A DNA stretch of 19,222 nucleotides, taken from assembly GCA_964484285.1 (NCBI GenBank), contig CAZAEO010000028.1, positions 1 to 19,222 on the forward strand. Reading direction: 5' to 3'. Position numbers and translations under genes: made by a program. The notes beneath the pieces were generated by a model, which was not told where the DNA came from, did not search any database, and worked only from the letters and a program-made list of their open reading frames with translations. This stretch comes from CAZUQP01 sp964484285. Lineage in GTDB: Bacteria; Pseudomonadota; Gammaproteobacteria; DSM-16500. The stretch's first letter is position 1, and every line of letters begins with the position of its first letter. Positions 7,658 through 15,025 of the stretch are shown here, one piece after another.

Positions 7658-10600
7658 CTAGTCGTCTTCCTGCAATGATACTAATGTTGTATTGCCGCCT
7701 GCCGCAGTGGTATTGATTGATATGGCTCGTTCCACACATAATCGTGGTAAATAATGTGGGCCACCTGCTTTGGGGCCTGTCCCTGAAAGGCGTTCGCCGC
7801 CAAATGGTTGCACGCCGACGACTGCTCCAATCATGTTGCGGTTGACGTATACATTCCCCACGGGCAAGCGATTTTTTATATAGTTTACTGTTGCATCAAT
7901 GCGGCTGTGAATCCCTAATGTTAAACCATAACCTGTATCACTAATTTGTGCTAGTACATTATCTAAGTCTTTTTCTGCATAGCGAATAACATGCAGAATG
8001 GGTCCAAATACTTCACGTTCTAATTGATTGAGATTTTTTATTTCGAACACGCAAGGCGGGAAGAAATAACCATTGGGTAGATTGTGTGTTGGTACTTGAT
8101 AGATAAGTGTTGCATCATGTTGCATGTTGGCAGCGTGTTTTTGCAACATATTCAATGCACCTTGATCGATGACAGGCCCGATATCTGTCGCTAATAAACC
8201 AGGATCACCGAGCGTCAATTCTTGCATAGCACCTTTCAACATGGTTAGCACACACGGTGCAATGTCTTCTTGCAAAAATAGTACTCGTAGGGCCGAACAG
8301 CGTTGTCCTGCACTATTAAAAGCAGAGCTGATGACATCTGCAATAACTTGTTCAGGTAAAGCAGAAGAATCCACTATCATTGCATTTTGTCCACCTGTTT
8401 CCGCAATGAGTGGCGCAATGGGTCCTTTACGATTAGCGAGAGATTGTTGGATGAATTTGGCAGTTTCAGTTGAGCCGGTAAAAATAACGCCTGCAATGCG
8501 TTCATCAGCAACTAATTGTGTGCCAATAATTGATCCTTTGCCGGGCAGTAATTGTAGTGCATTCACCGGAATGCCTGCTTGATGTAATAAGCGCACTGTT
8601 TCTGTTGCAATTAATGGAGTTTGTTCTGCGGGTTTGGCAATCACAGTATTTCCTGTTGCAAGTGCGGCTGCAATTTGACCCGTAAAAATCGCCAATGGAA
8701 AATTCCATGGACTAATACAAGCAATGACGCCACGTGGATGTAATGAAAGTTGATTGGACTCACCCGTTGGACCCGTTAACGTCACTGGAAGCAGATCTTT
8801 GCGTGCACGTGCTGCATAATAACGGCAAAGATCGATTGCTTCACGCACTTCAGAAACACAATCTACTAGTTGTTTGCCGCTTTCGCGACATAAGAGTGTG
8901 AAAAGCGTCGATTTATTTTTTTCCAATAAATTAGCCGCACGCTCTAGACACAGGGCGCGTTCATTCACTGTAATATCAGCCCAATGACTTGTTGCCTGAC
9001 ATGCGTGTTCTATTGCATGCGTTACATCATCCGATGTTGCTTTTGTGACGAATCCAACCACGCGATCAGGATGGCTGGGCGATACAATCGGTGTGGCAGT
9101 TGACGTTGTTAACATTTTTCCATTAATAATTGGGCCTGATAGCCATGATTGCTGTTCTGCTTTTTCCATCGCTATTTTTAAATTTGCCAGCGTGTGTCTA
9201 TTCGAAAGATCAACACCGGCTGAATTTAATCGCTCTTTACCGAACAGGGCTTCTGGCAATGGAATATGCGGATGCGGTTTGCTAGCTAGATGGGTAACCC
9301 TTGTCACAGGATCAGCAATGATGGTTTCTATAGGTGTTTTTTCATCGGCGATGTGATTGATGAAAGAAGAATTTGCGCCGTTTTCTAATAGACGTCTGAC
9401 GAGATAACCCAGTAAATCTTGATGTGTACCTACAGGCGCATAAATTCGGCAAGGTATGTTATCTCCAAGCAGTTGATCGTAGAGTGATTGTCCCATCCCG
9501 TGTAAACACTGAAATTCAAAATCGCGATAGGATCCAGCCATTTCTAAAATGGCGGCAACAGAATAGGCATTGTGTGTGCCAAACTGCGGATAAAAATAAT
9601 GGGTGTTTGCAAATAATTTTTTCGCACAGGCTAGAAAGGAAACATCAGTGGAATTTTTGCGGGTAAAAACAGGATAACCTGCAAATCCTAGAACTTGGCT
9701 TAACTTAATTTCTGCATCCCAATAAGCACCTTTGATTAAACGTACCATTAAACGACGCTGATAACGTTTGGCAAGATCAGCAAGCCAATCAAGCACAAAA
9801 GGCGCACGCTTTTGATAAGATTGGACTGCAAGTCCGAATCCTTCCCAACCAGAGAGTGTTTTATCACTTACAACTTTTTCAATAATATCGAGAGACAATT
9901 CCAAACGATCGGCTTCTTCTGCATCGATCGTAAAGCCTATATTTGTCTGTTTGGCAGCGGTGGCAAGCGTTAATAGCTGTGGCACCAGTTCTTTTAAGAC
10001 TTGATCGCGTTTAGCAAATTCGTAACGTGGATGTAACGCAGACAGTTTAACTGAAATACCAGGACCCTTAATGGGCCCTTGTTTTGCAATTTGACCAATT
10101 GTCTCAATTGCATGTTGATAGGATTTAAAATACTGTTCTGCATCTTCACGGGTCCGTGCTGCTTCACCTAACATATCGTAAGAATAACGATAACCTATTG
10201 CTTCAACAGGTTGAGCGCGTTTCAAGGCTTCTTCAATTGTCGTGCCCATGACAAATTGTTTGCCGAGTATTTTCATGCCTTGCATAATAATAGGTCGTAT
10301 CAAGGTGCTGCTGGTACGGCTAACAAAACGCTGCAATGCTGCGGTGAGAGTTTTTTGATTATTCAGAGTTGGGTTATAGAGTTTGCCAGTTAATAGTAGT
10401 GACCAGGTTGCAGCATTGACAAAGAGTGAGTCACTGGCACTGATATGTTGTGCCCAATTTGCGGTAGAAATTTTGTCGCTAATGAGACGATTAGCGGTTG
10501 TGCTATCAGGGATGCGTAATAACGCTTCTGCCAGGCACATTAACGCGATCCCTTCTTCACTGGAGAGATCATACTGATGTAAAAAGGCGTTTAATCCCCC

Positions 10601-10837
10601 TTGTTTTTTGTAATTTTGCCGTGTTCCAGCAACTAATTGGGTTGCTCTGTCGTGAATACGCTGTAAAGCATCGTTGGGTAATAGGGCTTGTGACAATAAA
10701 TTGTTAATGGCGGTTGTTTCATCCATTCGATAGGCTGCTGTAATAGCGTTTTGTAATGGTGTTCTATTTTTAAGGGTTTCAGTAAAAATCATGCGTGTTT
10801 TTCCCAATTCATGCGACAGTTCCGTTATAATAGCCAT
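7658..10837 (-). CDS. putA: Bifunctional proline dehydrogenase / delta-1-pyrroline-5-carboxylate dehydrogenase
   Basis: 1059 residues from the ATG at 10837. PutA oxidises proline to glutamate in two coupled steps at the inner face of the membrane, with FAD and NAD. The N-terminal proline dehydrogenase barrel (about 85-490) shows LIKGAYWD near 366, GTHNAYS, and the RLLENGANSSF region near 480. The aldehyde dehydrogenase half (about 540-1025) shows SPWNFPLAIFTGQ near 711, FTGSTETAK near 786, the Glu of AETGGQNA, catalytic Cys847 in AGQRCSALR, and PFGGERLSGTGPKAGG near the end. The roughly 50-residue ribbon-helix-helix repressor domain of E. coli PutA (1320 residues) is absent, as in many other gammaproteobacteria, so it should not repress its own gene. 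An in-frame TTG at 10852 would add five residues, but neither start has a good ribosome site. The antiporter gene follows after 12 bases. Confidence 0.96.
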   Translation of the reverse strand: MAIITELSHELGKTRMIFTETLKNRTPLQNAITAAYRMDETTAINNLLSQALLPNDALQRIHDRATQLVAGTRQNYKKQGGLNAFLHQYDLSSEEGIALMCLAEALLRIPDSTTANRLISDKISTANWAQHISASDSLFVNAATWSLLLTGKLYNPTLNNQKTLTAALQRFVSRTSSTLIRPIIMQGMKILGKQFVMGTTIEEALKRAQPVEAIGYRYSYDMLGEAARTREDAEQYFKSYQHAIETIGQIAKQGPIKGPGISVKLSALHPRYEFAKRDQVLKELVPQLLTLATAAKQTNIGFTIDAEEADRLELSLDIIEKVVSDKTLSGWEGFGLAVQSYQKRAPFVLDWLADLAKRYQRRLMVRLIKGAYWDAEIKLSQVLGFAGYPVFTRKNSTDVSFLACAKKLFANTHYFYPQFGTHNAYSVAAILEMAGSYRDFEFQCLHGMGQSLYDQLLGDNIPCRIYAPVGTHQDLLGYLVRRLLENGANSSFINHIADEKTPIETIIADPVTRVTHLASKPHPHIPLPEALFGKERLNSAGVDLSNRHTLANLKIAMEKAEQQSWLSGPIINGKMLTTSTATPIVSPSHPDRVVGFVTKATSDDVTHAIEHACQATSHWADITVNERALCLERAANLLEKNKSTLFTLLCRESGKQLVDCVSEVREAIDLCRYYAARARKDLLPVTLTGPTGESNQLSLHPRGVIACISPWNFPLAIFTGQIAAALATGNTVIAKPAEQTPLIATETVRLLHQAGIPVNALQLLPGKGSIIGTQLVADERIAGVIFTGSTETAKFIQQSLANRKGPIAPLIAETGGQNAMIVDSSALPEQVIADVISSAFNSAGQRCSALRVLFLQEDIAPCVLTMLKGAMQELTLGDPGLLATDIGPVIDQGALNMLQKHAANMQHDATLIYQVPTHNLPNGYFFPPCVFEIKNLNQLEREVFGPILHVIRYAEKDLDNVLAQISDTGYGLTLGIHSRIDATVNYIKNRLPVGNVYVNRNMIGAVVGVQPFGGERLSGTGPKAGGPHYLPRLCVERAISINTTAAGGNTTLVSLQEDD
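10826..10831 (+). promoter_or_regulatory. Candidate -10 element for rnt
   Basis: A perfect TATAAT on the plus strand, inside the first codons of putA; the best -35 (TTCCCA) is at a poor spacing of 19. Transcription would start near 10838, giving a leader of about 65 bases before the preferred rnt ATG. It faces the putA -10 element, so the two primary transcripts would overlap at their 5' ends. Confidence 0.35.
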
Positions 10838-10860
10838 CCTGATTTTAATCAATTGTGAGA

Positions 10861-10866
10861 ATTATA
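10861..10866 (-). promoter_or_regulatory. Candidate -10 element for putA
   Basis: A perfect TATAAT on the minus strand. The position 17 bases upstream reads TTTTTT, a poor -35. Transcription would begin near 10854, leaving a leader of only about 17 bases before the putA ATG. That is consistent with the lack of a normal ribosome binding site. Confidence 0.4.
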
Positions 10867-10902
10867 CGGTTGTTAATGAAACAAAAAAAGTTGAAGTTGA
10901 AT

Positions 10903-11481
10903 ATGGCAACCCGTTTTCGCGGATTGTTACCTGTGGTGGTGGATGTTGAAACATCCGGGTTGAATCCCTTAACAGATGGATTATTGGAGATTGCTGCGAT
11001 CACGCTAATAATGGATAAACAAGGTGTGCTTTGTCCTGATTCAGCGTATTTTTATGCGGTGGAACCGTTTGTCGATGCGCATTTTGATCCTGAATCATTG
11101 GCCATTACCCAGATTGATCCTACCTTGCCATTACGTTACGCGGTGACTGAACAGCATGCGTTACATAGATTATTTGCCAACATTAAAAAATCAGTGGAGC
11201 AGGCAGGTTGTCAACGTGCTGTATTAGTGGGGCATAATGCCTGGTTTGATTTGGCATTTATACAAGCCGCTATCAAGCGCTGTCAGTTTCGCTCTGCACC
11301 TTTTCATTCATTTACTACTCTTGATACGGCTACTTTATCAGCGGTTGCGTTAGGTGAAACGATATTGGCAAGAGCACTTAAAGCAGCAAATATTCCATTT
11401 GATGTGAACCAAGCACATTCTGCTCTCTATGATGCAGAAAAAACAGCTGAATTGTTTTGTTATATTGTGAATCATTCCTAA
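10903..11481 (+). CDS. rnt: Ribonuclease T
   Basis: 192 residues from the chosen ATG. RNase T is a DEDD-type 3'-5' exonuclease that trims the 3' ends of tRNAs and other stable RNAs, working as a dimer in the cytoplasm. Motif ExoI is Asp14/Glu16 (VVDVETSG), ExoII lies in LVGHNAWFDLAF, and ExoIII has His172 and Asp177 in AHSALYDAE, so all the metal ligands are present. The segment RFRGLLPVVVDVETSG aligns directly with E. coli RNase T. ATG 10903 is preferred because GAAG lies 6 bases upstream; ATG 10876 and GTG 10855 are in frame but have no ribosome site. The gene diverges from putA with 65 bases between start codons, and a strong terminator follows. Confidence 0.95.
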   Translation: MATRFRGLLPVVVDVETSGLNPLTDGLLEIAAITLIMDKQGVLCPDSAYFYAVEPFVDAHFDPESLAITQIDPTLPLRYAVTEQHALHRLFANIKKSVEQAGCQRAVLVGHNAWFDLAFIQAAIKRCQFRSAPFHSFTTLDTATLSAVALGETILARALKAANIPFDVNQAHSALYDAEKTAELFCYIVNHS

Positions 11482-11482
11482 T

Positions 11483-11535
11483 AAAAAAGCCCGTATAACA
11501 GGCTGTGTGAAAACAGCCTGATAAGCGGGCTTTTT
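11483..11535. terminator. Bidirectional two-stem terminator between rnt and lbtU-like gene
   Basis: A nested hairpin: outer stem GCCCG (11489-11493) with CGGGC (11526-11530), a symmetric 5x5 internal loop, and inner stem CAGGCTG (11499-11505) with CAGCCTG (11514-11520) around an 8-base loop. It is flanked by an A run on the left and a T run on the right, so it works for both convergent genes. Confidence 0.92.
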
Positions 11536-11555
11536 GTTTTTTACAACGGAGGATA

Positions 11556-12899
11556 TTAGCCGAACTTAACGCCTGCGCGCAATCCAATGGTATTGCTGGA
11601 ATCGCCGGTACCGCCATGGCTAATGCTGTAGTCTCTGTCATGACCCACTTCAAGGCCAAGATTTGTGTTTCTCCACATGTCGACGTTATAGCCTGCAACC
11701 CAACGGTTTTTGGGTAAATGGATCATAGCGCCATCACCAGAAGCTTGATAGCCTAGATAAATATTCTGGTTTTTGCTCCATGCGTTGAAAGTATAACCTG
11801 CTTGCAGATTGCCAGCCCAGGGTCTGGCACCTGTGACAGATCCGATACCTCGACTGCCAAGGTCATTACTGCTAAAAGCAGATAGTGTAGACACATAGTC
11901 GCCGAATAGAGAAAATGGACCACTGGAAACCATGGCATCTAACGATGCACCCGCTACGCGATTACGGTAACTCCCGCCTGTTGTTGTGGCGCCACCGAGT
12001 TGGTATTGGGATACGGCTTGTGCAATGTCATTTACGCCAGTCATATTATGCAAGTATGACAAGTTGACACCCCAACTGAGTTGATCATTTAATTGATCAA
12101 AACCGATAGCTGCGCCGTAATTGGCGGAAGCATGTCCTCTTACATTCGCTGATGTAACAGTTGATGCAAATCGGCTATTTAACGGATTATCAAACGCATA
12201 GATATCGCCATGTAAACCCATTTGAGTCACGAAACCAACTTCAGCAGAGGTGCGTAATGTTTCAGTTAACACCTGCGGCAGGGTTCGGGTGATGGGATGA
12301 ATATAGTAGCGACCAAAATCTTGATATTGTTTTCCAAGCTGGAAGAATATCGGGTATTGATCGAAGTTCGCGATACGAATAAAGCCTTGTTCCAATGTCA
12401 GTCTATTTGTTGGATAAACATTGCTGTATTGACCTGGTTTTCGTGCTGTGGTGCTGACACCGCTTGCGTCATTATAGCTGATACTCGCAAATGCTTTGCT
12501 CCAGTCGTTAATGTTACCGAAGACATTTAAGTAAACATCATTTAAAGAAAGTCTTTGCGTATTTTCACCTTGATAACCCATGGAACGGTTGCCCCATTTA
12601 GCATCAAAGTTAGCTCCGCCAGCAAAAGCGATAGGTTTGTTGCAACCGGTCGTAGGTTTAGCACGACCGATGTTATGATCCATGACATCGAGTGTTGCAG
12701 TAAAGAAATCGTTTATTGGACATACTTCAACAGGTTGAAGAGCACCCATACCCTTATAAGATGAGTGATTAGCAACGTGTTGATGTGTATGTGATGAATA
12801 ATGGTTTTGTGTATGGGGCGAAGCTGAAAAAGCGGGATAGCTCATCAGGTTCATGCCTAACACGCTCATTGATGCAACAACGAGAGTTTTTAGTTTCAT
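11556..12899 (-). CDS. LbtU-family siderophore porin (outer membrane beta-barrel)
   Basis: 447 residues. A signal peptide is cleaved around residue 25-26 (AFSA/SP). The mature start is histidine-rich: His29, 33, 37, 39, 41 and 45. The rest alternates short aromatic and glycine strands typical of an outer-membrane barrel. A central stretch with NRLTLEQGFIRIANF, LGKQYQDFGRY and LPQVLTETLRTSAEVGF (about 165-220) resembles LbtU, the Legionella receptor for the siderophore legiobactin, which lacks a TonB plug. The last residues are KFG rather than a terminal Phe. AAGGAG lies 10 bases before the ATG. No convincing Fur box was seen upstream. The family is fairly sure; the ligand could be a siderophore or another metal complex. 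Confidence 0.82.
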   Translation of the reverse strand: MKLKTLVVASMSVLGMNLMSYPAFSASPHTQNHYSSHTHQHVANHSSYKGMGALQPVEVCPINDFFTATLDVMDHNIGRAKPTTGCNKPIAFAGGANFDAKWGNRSMGYQGENTQRLSLNDVYLNVFGNINDWSKAFASISYNDASGVSTTARKPGQYSNVYPTNRLTLEQGFIRIANFDQYPIFFQLGKQYQDFGRYYIHPITRTLPQVLTETLRTSAEVGFVTQMGLHGDIYAFDNPLNSRFASTVTSANVRGHASANYGAAIGFDQLNDQLSWGVNLSYLHNMTGVNDIAQAVSQYQLGGATTTGGSYRNRVAGASLDAMVSSGPFSLFGDYVSTLSAFSSNDLGSRGIGSVTGARPWAGNLQAGYTFNAWSKNQNIYLGYQASGDGAMIHLPKNRWVAGYNVDMWRNTNLGLEVGHDRDYSISHGGTGDSSNTIGLRAGVKFG

Positions 12900-12955
12900 G
12901 TTTTTGTATCTCCTTGATATTGGATGATCCGGACAATTTGTAAAACTACGGAAGA

Positions 12956-12974
12956 AAATGGGGATACCCCATTT
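12956..12974. repeat. Perfect 8-bp inverted repeat in the lbtU-like leader
   Basis: AAATGGGG, ATA, CCCCATTT: an exact inverted repeat with a 3-base centre in an otherwise AT-rich leader. If transcription starts at about 12977, as the promoter call suggests, the mRNA would begin almost directly with this stem, like stabilising 5' hairpins of some outer-membrane protein mRNAs. It could instead be an operator. Confidence 0.6.
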
Positions 12975-12983
12975 CGTTGCGCA

Positions 12984-13012
12984 ATTCTAAAGAAAGAATT
13001 CGCTAATTTAAA
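12984..13012 (-). promoter_or_regulatory. Candidate promoter of the lbtU-like gene
   Basis: On the minus strand, TTTAAA (13012-13007) and TAGAAT (12989-12984) are 17 bases apart, matching consensus at 4 of 6 and 5 of 6 positions. The predicted leader is about 77 bases and contains the GGGG/CCCC inverted repeat. The 203-base gap between the porin and peroxiredoxin genes holds only this promoter, the repeat, the ribosome site and the peroxiredoxin terminator. Confidence 0.4.
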
Positions 13013-13053
13013 GTAAAAAGTACAAAAATTTTTTTTTCGCCCAGAAATGGCGC

Positions 13054-13079
13054 AAAAAAAACCCGCAATGTTGCGGGTT
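13054..13079 (-). terminator. Rho-independent terminator of the peroxiredoxin gene
   Basis: Read on the minus strand, AACCCGCAA pairs with TTGCGGGTT (13079-13060) around a tiny loop and is followed by a run of T (13059-13054). It sits 24 bases after the peroxiredoxin stop codon and separates it from the lbtU-like gene. Confidence 0.88.
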
Positions 13080-13102
13080 AAAGAATATTTTGTAAAAAAA
13101 TT

Positions 13103-13708
13103 TTATAGTGCGGCGGCTTTGTCTGCCAGGAAATTAGCAATGCCTTCTTCGGTAGGTTTAATGCCAGTTTTGCCTTTCATCCATCCAGCTGGACACACTT
13201 CACCGTGTTTCTCATGGAATTGTAATGCATCGACCAAGCGCAATAGTTCATCAATATTGCGTCCCAACGGTAAGTCATTAATGATTTGCGAGCGAACTTG
13301 ACCTTGTTTGTCAATCAGGAAAGCGCCACGTAGAGCAACATGCGCAGTCGGATGTTCAACACCGTATGCTTGACAAATGTGATGGTTCACATCAGCAACT
13401 AACGGATAACGTACAGGGCCAATTCCACCTTCATTGACAGGTGTTTTACGCCATGCGTTATGTGAAAATTGTGAGTCAATTGATACGCCGATCACTAATG
13501 TATTGCGGCTAGTAAATTCATCAATGCGATTATCCAGCGCAATGAGTTCAGAAGGGCATACAAAAGTAAAATCGAGCGGATAGAAAAATAAAATACCATA
13601 TTTATCTTTAAGTGCTTCTGTTAAATGAAATTGATTTACAATATCACCGTTTGCGAGAACTGCTGCTGCAGTAAAATCAGGGGCTTTCTTACCAACTAAT
13701 ATAGTCAT
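13103..13708 (-). CDS. Typical 2-Cys peroxiredoxin (AhpC/Prx1 type)
   Basis: 201 residues. It reduces hydrogen peroxide, organic peroxides and possibly peroxynitrite in the cytoplasm. The peroxidatic Cys51 lies in DFTFVCPSEL, and the resolving Cys172 in GEVCPAGW near the C-terminus. The GGIG motif linked to sensitivity to overoxidation is present, but the matching C-terminal YF motif is not visible, so the enzyme is probably robust. The closest type is the AhpC/TSA group common in Legionella and Coxiella. No AhpF or dedicated reductase is nearby. The frame also opens at a TTG (13717), but ATG 13708 is preferred: AGGAGA is 10 bases upstream of it and only 1 base from the TTG. Confidence 0.94.
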   Translation of the reverse strand: MTILVGKKAPDFTAAAVLANGDIVNQFHLTEALKDKYGILFFYPLDFTFVCPSELIALDNRIDEFTSRNTLVIGVSIDSQFSHNAWRKTPVNEGGIGPVRYPLVADVNHHICQAYGVEHPTAHVALRGAFLIDKQGQVRSQIINDLPLGRNIDELLRLVDALQFHEKHGEVCPAGWMKGKTGIKPTEEGIANFLADKAAAL

Positions 13709-13718
13709 ATTAAACAAG

Positions 13719-13724
13719 TCTCCT
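13719..13724 (-). promoter_or_regulatory. Ribosome binding site that decides the peroxiredoxin start
   Basis: AGGAGA on the minus strand, 10 bases ahead of ATG 13708. It almost touches the alternative TTG at 13717, which rules that TTG out as the start. Confidence 0.7.
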
Positions 13725-13801
13725 AGAGGTTTTTTGATGGAAATTGCAAGAGATAACGTGCTTCGACGCTGTTTGGAGCAGCATTACTCAAAAAGAGTCT
13801 T

Positions 13802-13807
13802 ATTATA
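13802..13807 (-). promoter_or_regulatory. Candidate -10 element of the peroxiredoxin gene
   Basis: A perfect TATAAT on the minus strand, with a poor -35 (TATTCC at 17 bases). The start near 13795 gives a leader of about 87 bases. The weak -35 would suit an activator such as OxyR, but I could not make out a clear OxyR site. It interleaves with the arnB promoter on the other strand. Confidence 0.45.
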
Positions 13808-13810
13808 CAC

Positions 13811-13839
13811 TTAAAAATCTAATCGGAATAGGGTATGAT
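13811..13839 (+). promoter_or_regulatory. Candidate promoter of arnB
   Basis: TTAAAA (13811-13816) and TATGAT (13834-13839) are 17 bases apart, matching 4 of 6 and 5 of 6 consensus positions. The start would be near 13846, with AAGG 8 bases before the ATG. One CTTAA half site overlaps the -35, but no second half site follows at 11 bases, so no PmrA box is claimed here. Confidence 0.45.
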
Positions 13840-13861
13840 TCGTACTTTTAAGGTATGACAC

Positions 13862-15025
13862 ATGAGCGAAGAATTTTTACCTTTTTCTCGACCGTCTATT
13901 AGCCGCGCAGCGATTGATGAAGTGGTGTCTTGTTTGGAATCAGGATGGATTACAACCGGGCCGCGCGTGGCACAATTTACCGAAAATTTAAAACACTATT
14001 TAGGCGCACCTTTTGCCTTGCCTATTGCTTCAGCAACGGCCGGATTACATATTGCCTTACTTGCTATGCATCTCAAGCCAGGCGATGAAGTCATTACCAC
14101 TCCACTGACATTTGCGGCAACCCTGAATGTTATTGTGTTAGCAGGCGCTAAACCGGTATTGATCGATATTGATCCGCATACGCTGAATATGGATCTCAAT
14201 TTACTGGAAAATGCGATTACCGATAGAACACGTGTGATTATGCCCGTGCATTTTGCTGGATTACCGGTTGATTTAGATTGTTTGTATGAGATTGCTAATC
14301 AATATGGATTACGCGTTCTGGAAGATGCAGCACATGCAATTGGTGGTGAATATAAAGAAAGAAAAATCGGCAGCTTTGGTGATACACAAGTTTTTAGTTT
14401 TCATCCGAATAAAAACATGACAACGGGTGAGGGTGGATGTATCACTACACATGATGCTGAATTAGCAAAACAAATGGGGTTACTGCGTTTTCATGGTATG
14501 GATCGCGAAGCCTGGAATCGTTTCGGGAAAAATGGTTTGCAAGATTATGAAATTGTGTTGCCTGGTTTTAAGTACAACATGATGGATATTCAAGCAGCAT
14601 TAGGATTACATCAATTAGCAGAATTAGATCATTTTATTGAGCGACGTACGGAATTAGTTAAGCGATATCAAGAGGCCTTAGCAGATTGGCCGCAGTGGAC
14701 GTTACCGAAAGAACCTCTCTATTCGCATCGACATGCATGGCATCTTTACACTCCATTATTGCATGAAGAAGTCGCTGAAATGAATCGCGATGAGTTTATG
14801 TTACGCATGAAAGAAAAAAGTATAGGTACAGGATTACATTATCGTGCAGTACATTTATATCCTTATTATCGGCAAGTATTTGGCTTTGAACCAGGCGATT
14901 TTCCGCATGCAGAAGAAGTGAGTGCTCGTATTGTCAGTCTGCCATTATTTCCAGGATTGAGTGACGCGGAGCATGATCGAGTGATAGATGTGATGTATAG
15001 TGTGTTTGACGGAGTAGTGGGTTGA
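13862..15025 (+). CDS. arnB: UDP-4-amino-4-deoxy-L-arabinose--oxoglutarate aminotransferase
   Basis: 387 residues, in the DegT/DnrJ/EryC1/StrS aminotransferase family. It is PLP-dependent and converts UDP-4-keto-pentose with glutamate to UDP-4-amino-4-deoxy-L-arabinose in the cytoplasm. The start LPFSRP...LESGWITTGP is nearly that of enteric ArnB. Asp155 in EDAAHA contacts the PLP nitrogen, and Lys184 in FSFHPNKN forms the Schiff base (Lys188 in Salmonella ArnB). The C-terminal GTGLHYRAVH matches the ArnB pattern GTGLHFRAAH. The ATG follows AAGG by 8 bases. Its TGA overlaps the next ATG by one base (TGATG), so the pair is coupled. The ArnB assignment is strong from sequence and from its neighbour; a related 4-keto-sugar aminotransferase is the only alternative. 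Confidence 0.93.
   Translation: MSEEFLPFSRPSISRAAIDEVVSCLESGWITTGPRVAQFTENLKHYLGAPFALPIASATAGLHIALLAMHLKPGDEVITTPLTFAATLNVIVLAGAKPVLIDIDPHTLNMDLNLLENAITDRTRVIMPVHFAGLPVDLDCLYEIANQYGLRVLEDAAHAIGGEYKERKIGSFGDTQVFSFHPNKNMTTGEGGCITTHDAELAKQMGLLRFHGMDREAWNRFGKNGLQDYEIVLPGFKYNMMDIQAALGLHQLAELDHFIERRTELVKRYQEALADWPQWTLPKEPLYSHRHAWHLYTPLLHEEVAEMNRDEFMLRMKEKSIGTGLHYRAVHLYPYYRQVFGFEPGDFPHAEEVSARIVSLPLFPGLSDAEHDRVIDVMYSVFDGVVG

Noticed and set aside
8169..8582. Plus-strand open frame of 137 codons inside putA
   Set aside because: It is antisense to the highly conserved aldehyde dehydrogenase region, has no ribosome site, and its protein resembles nothing.
10851..10859. AATTGTGAG, identical to the left half of the lac operator
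   Set aside because: The right half is missing and no LacI-type gene or sugar operon is nearby; a 9-base match in AT-rich DNA is not meaningful.
12080..12110. Inverted repeat TTGATCA / TGATCAA inside the porin gene
   Set aside because: It falls in coding sequence for two similar Asp-Gln-Leu stretches and is explained by codon usage.
12900..13053. Fur box upstream of the LbtU-like gene
   Set aside because: No stretch resembling the GATAAT-type repeat pattern could be found by eye in this gap.
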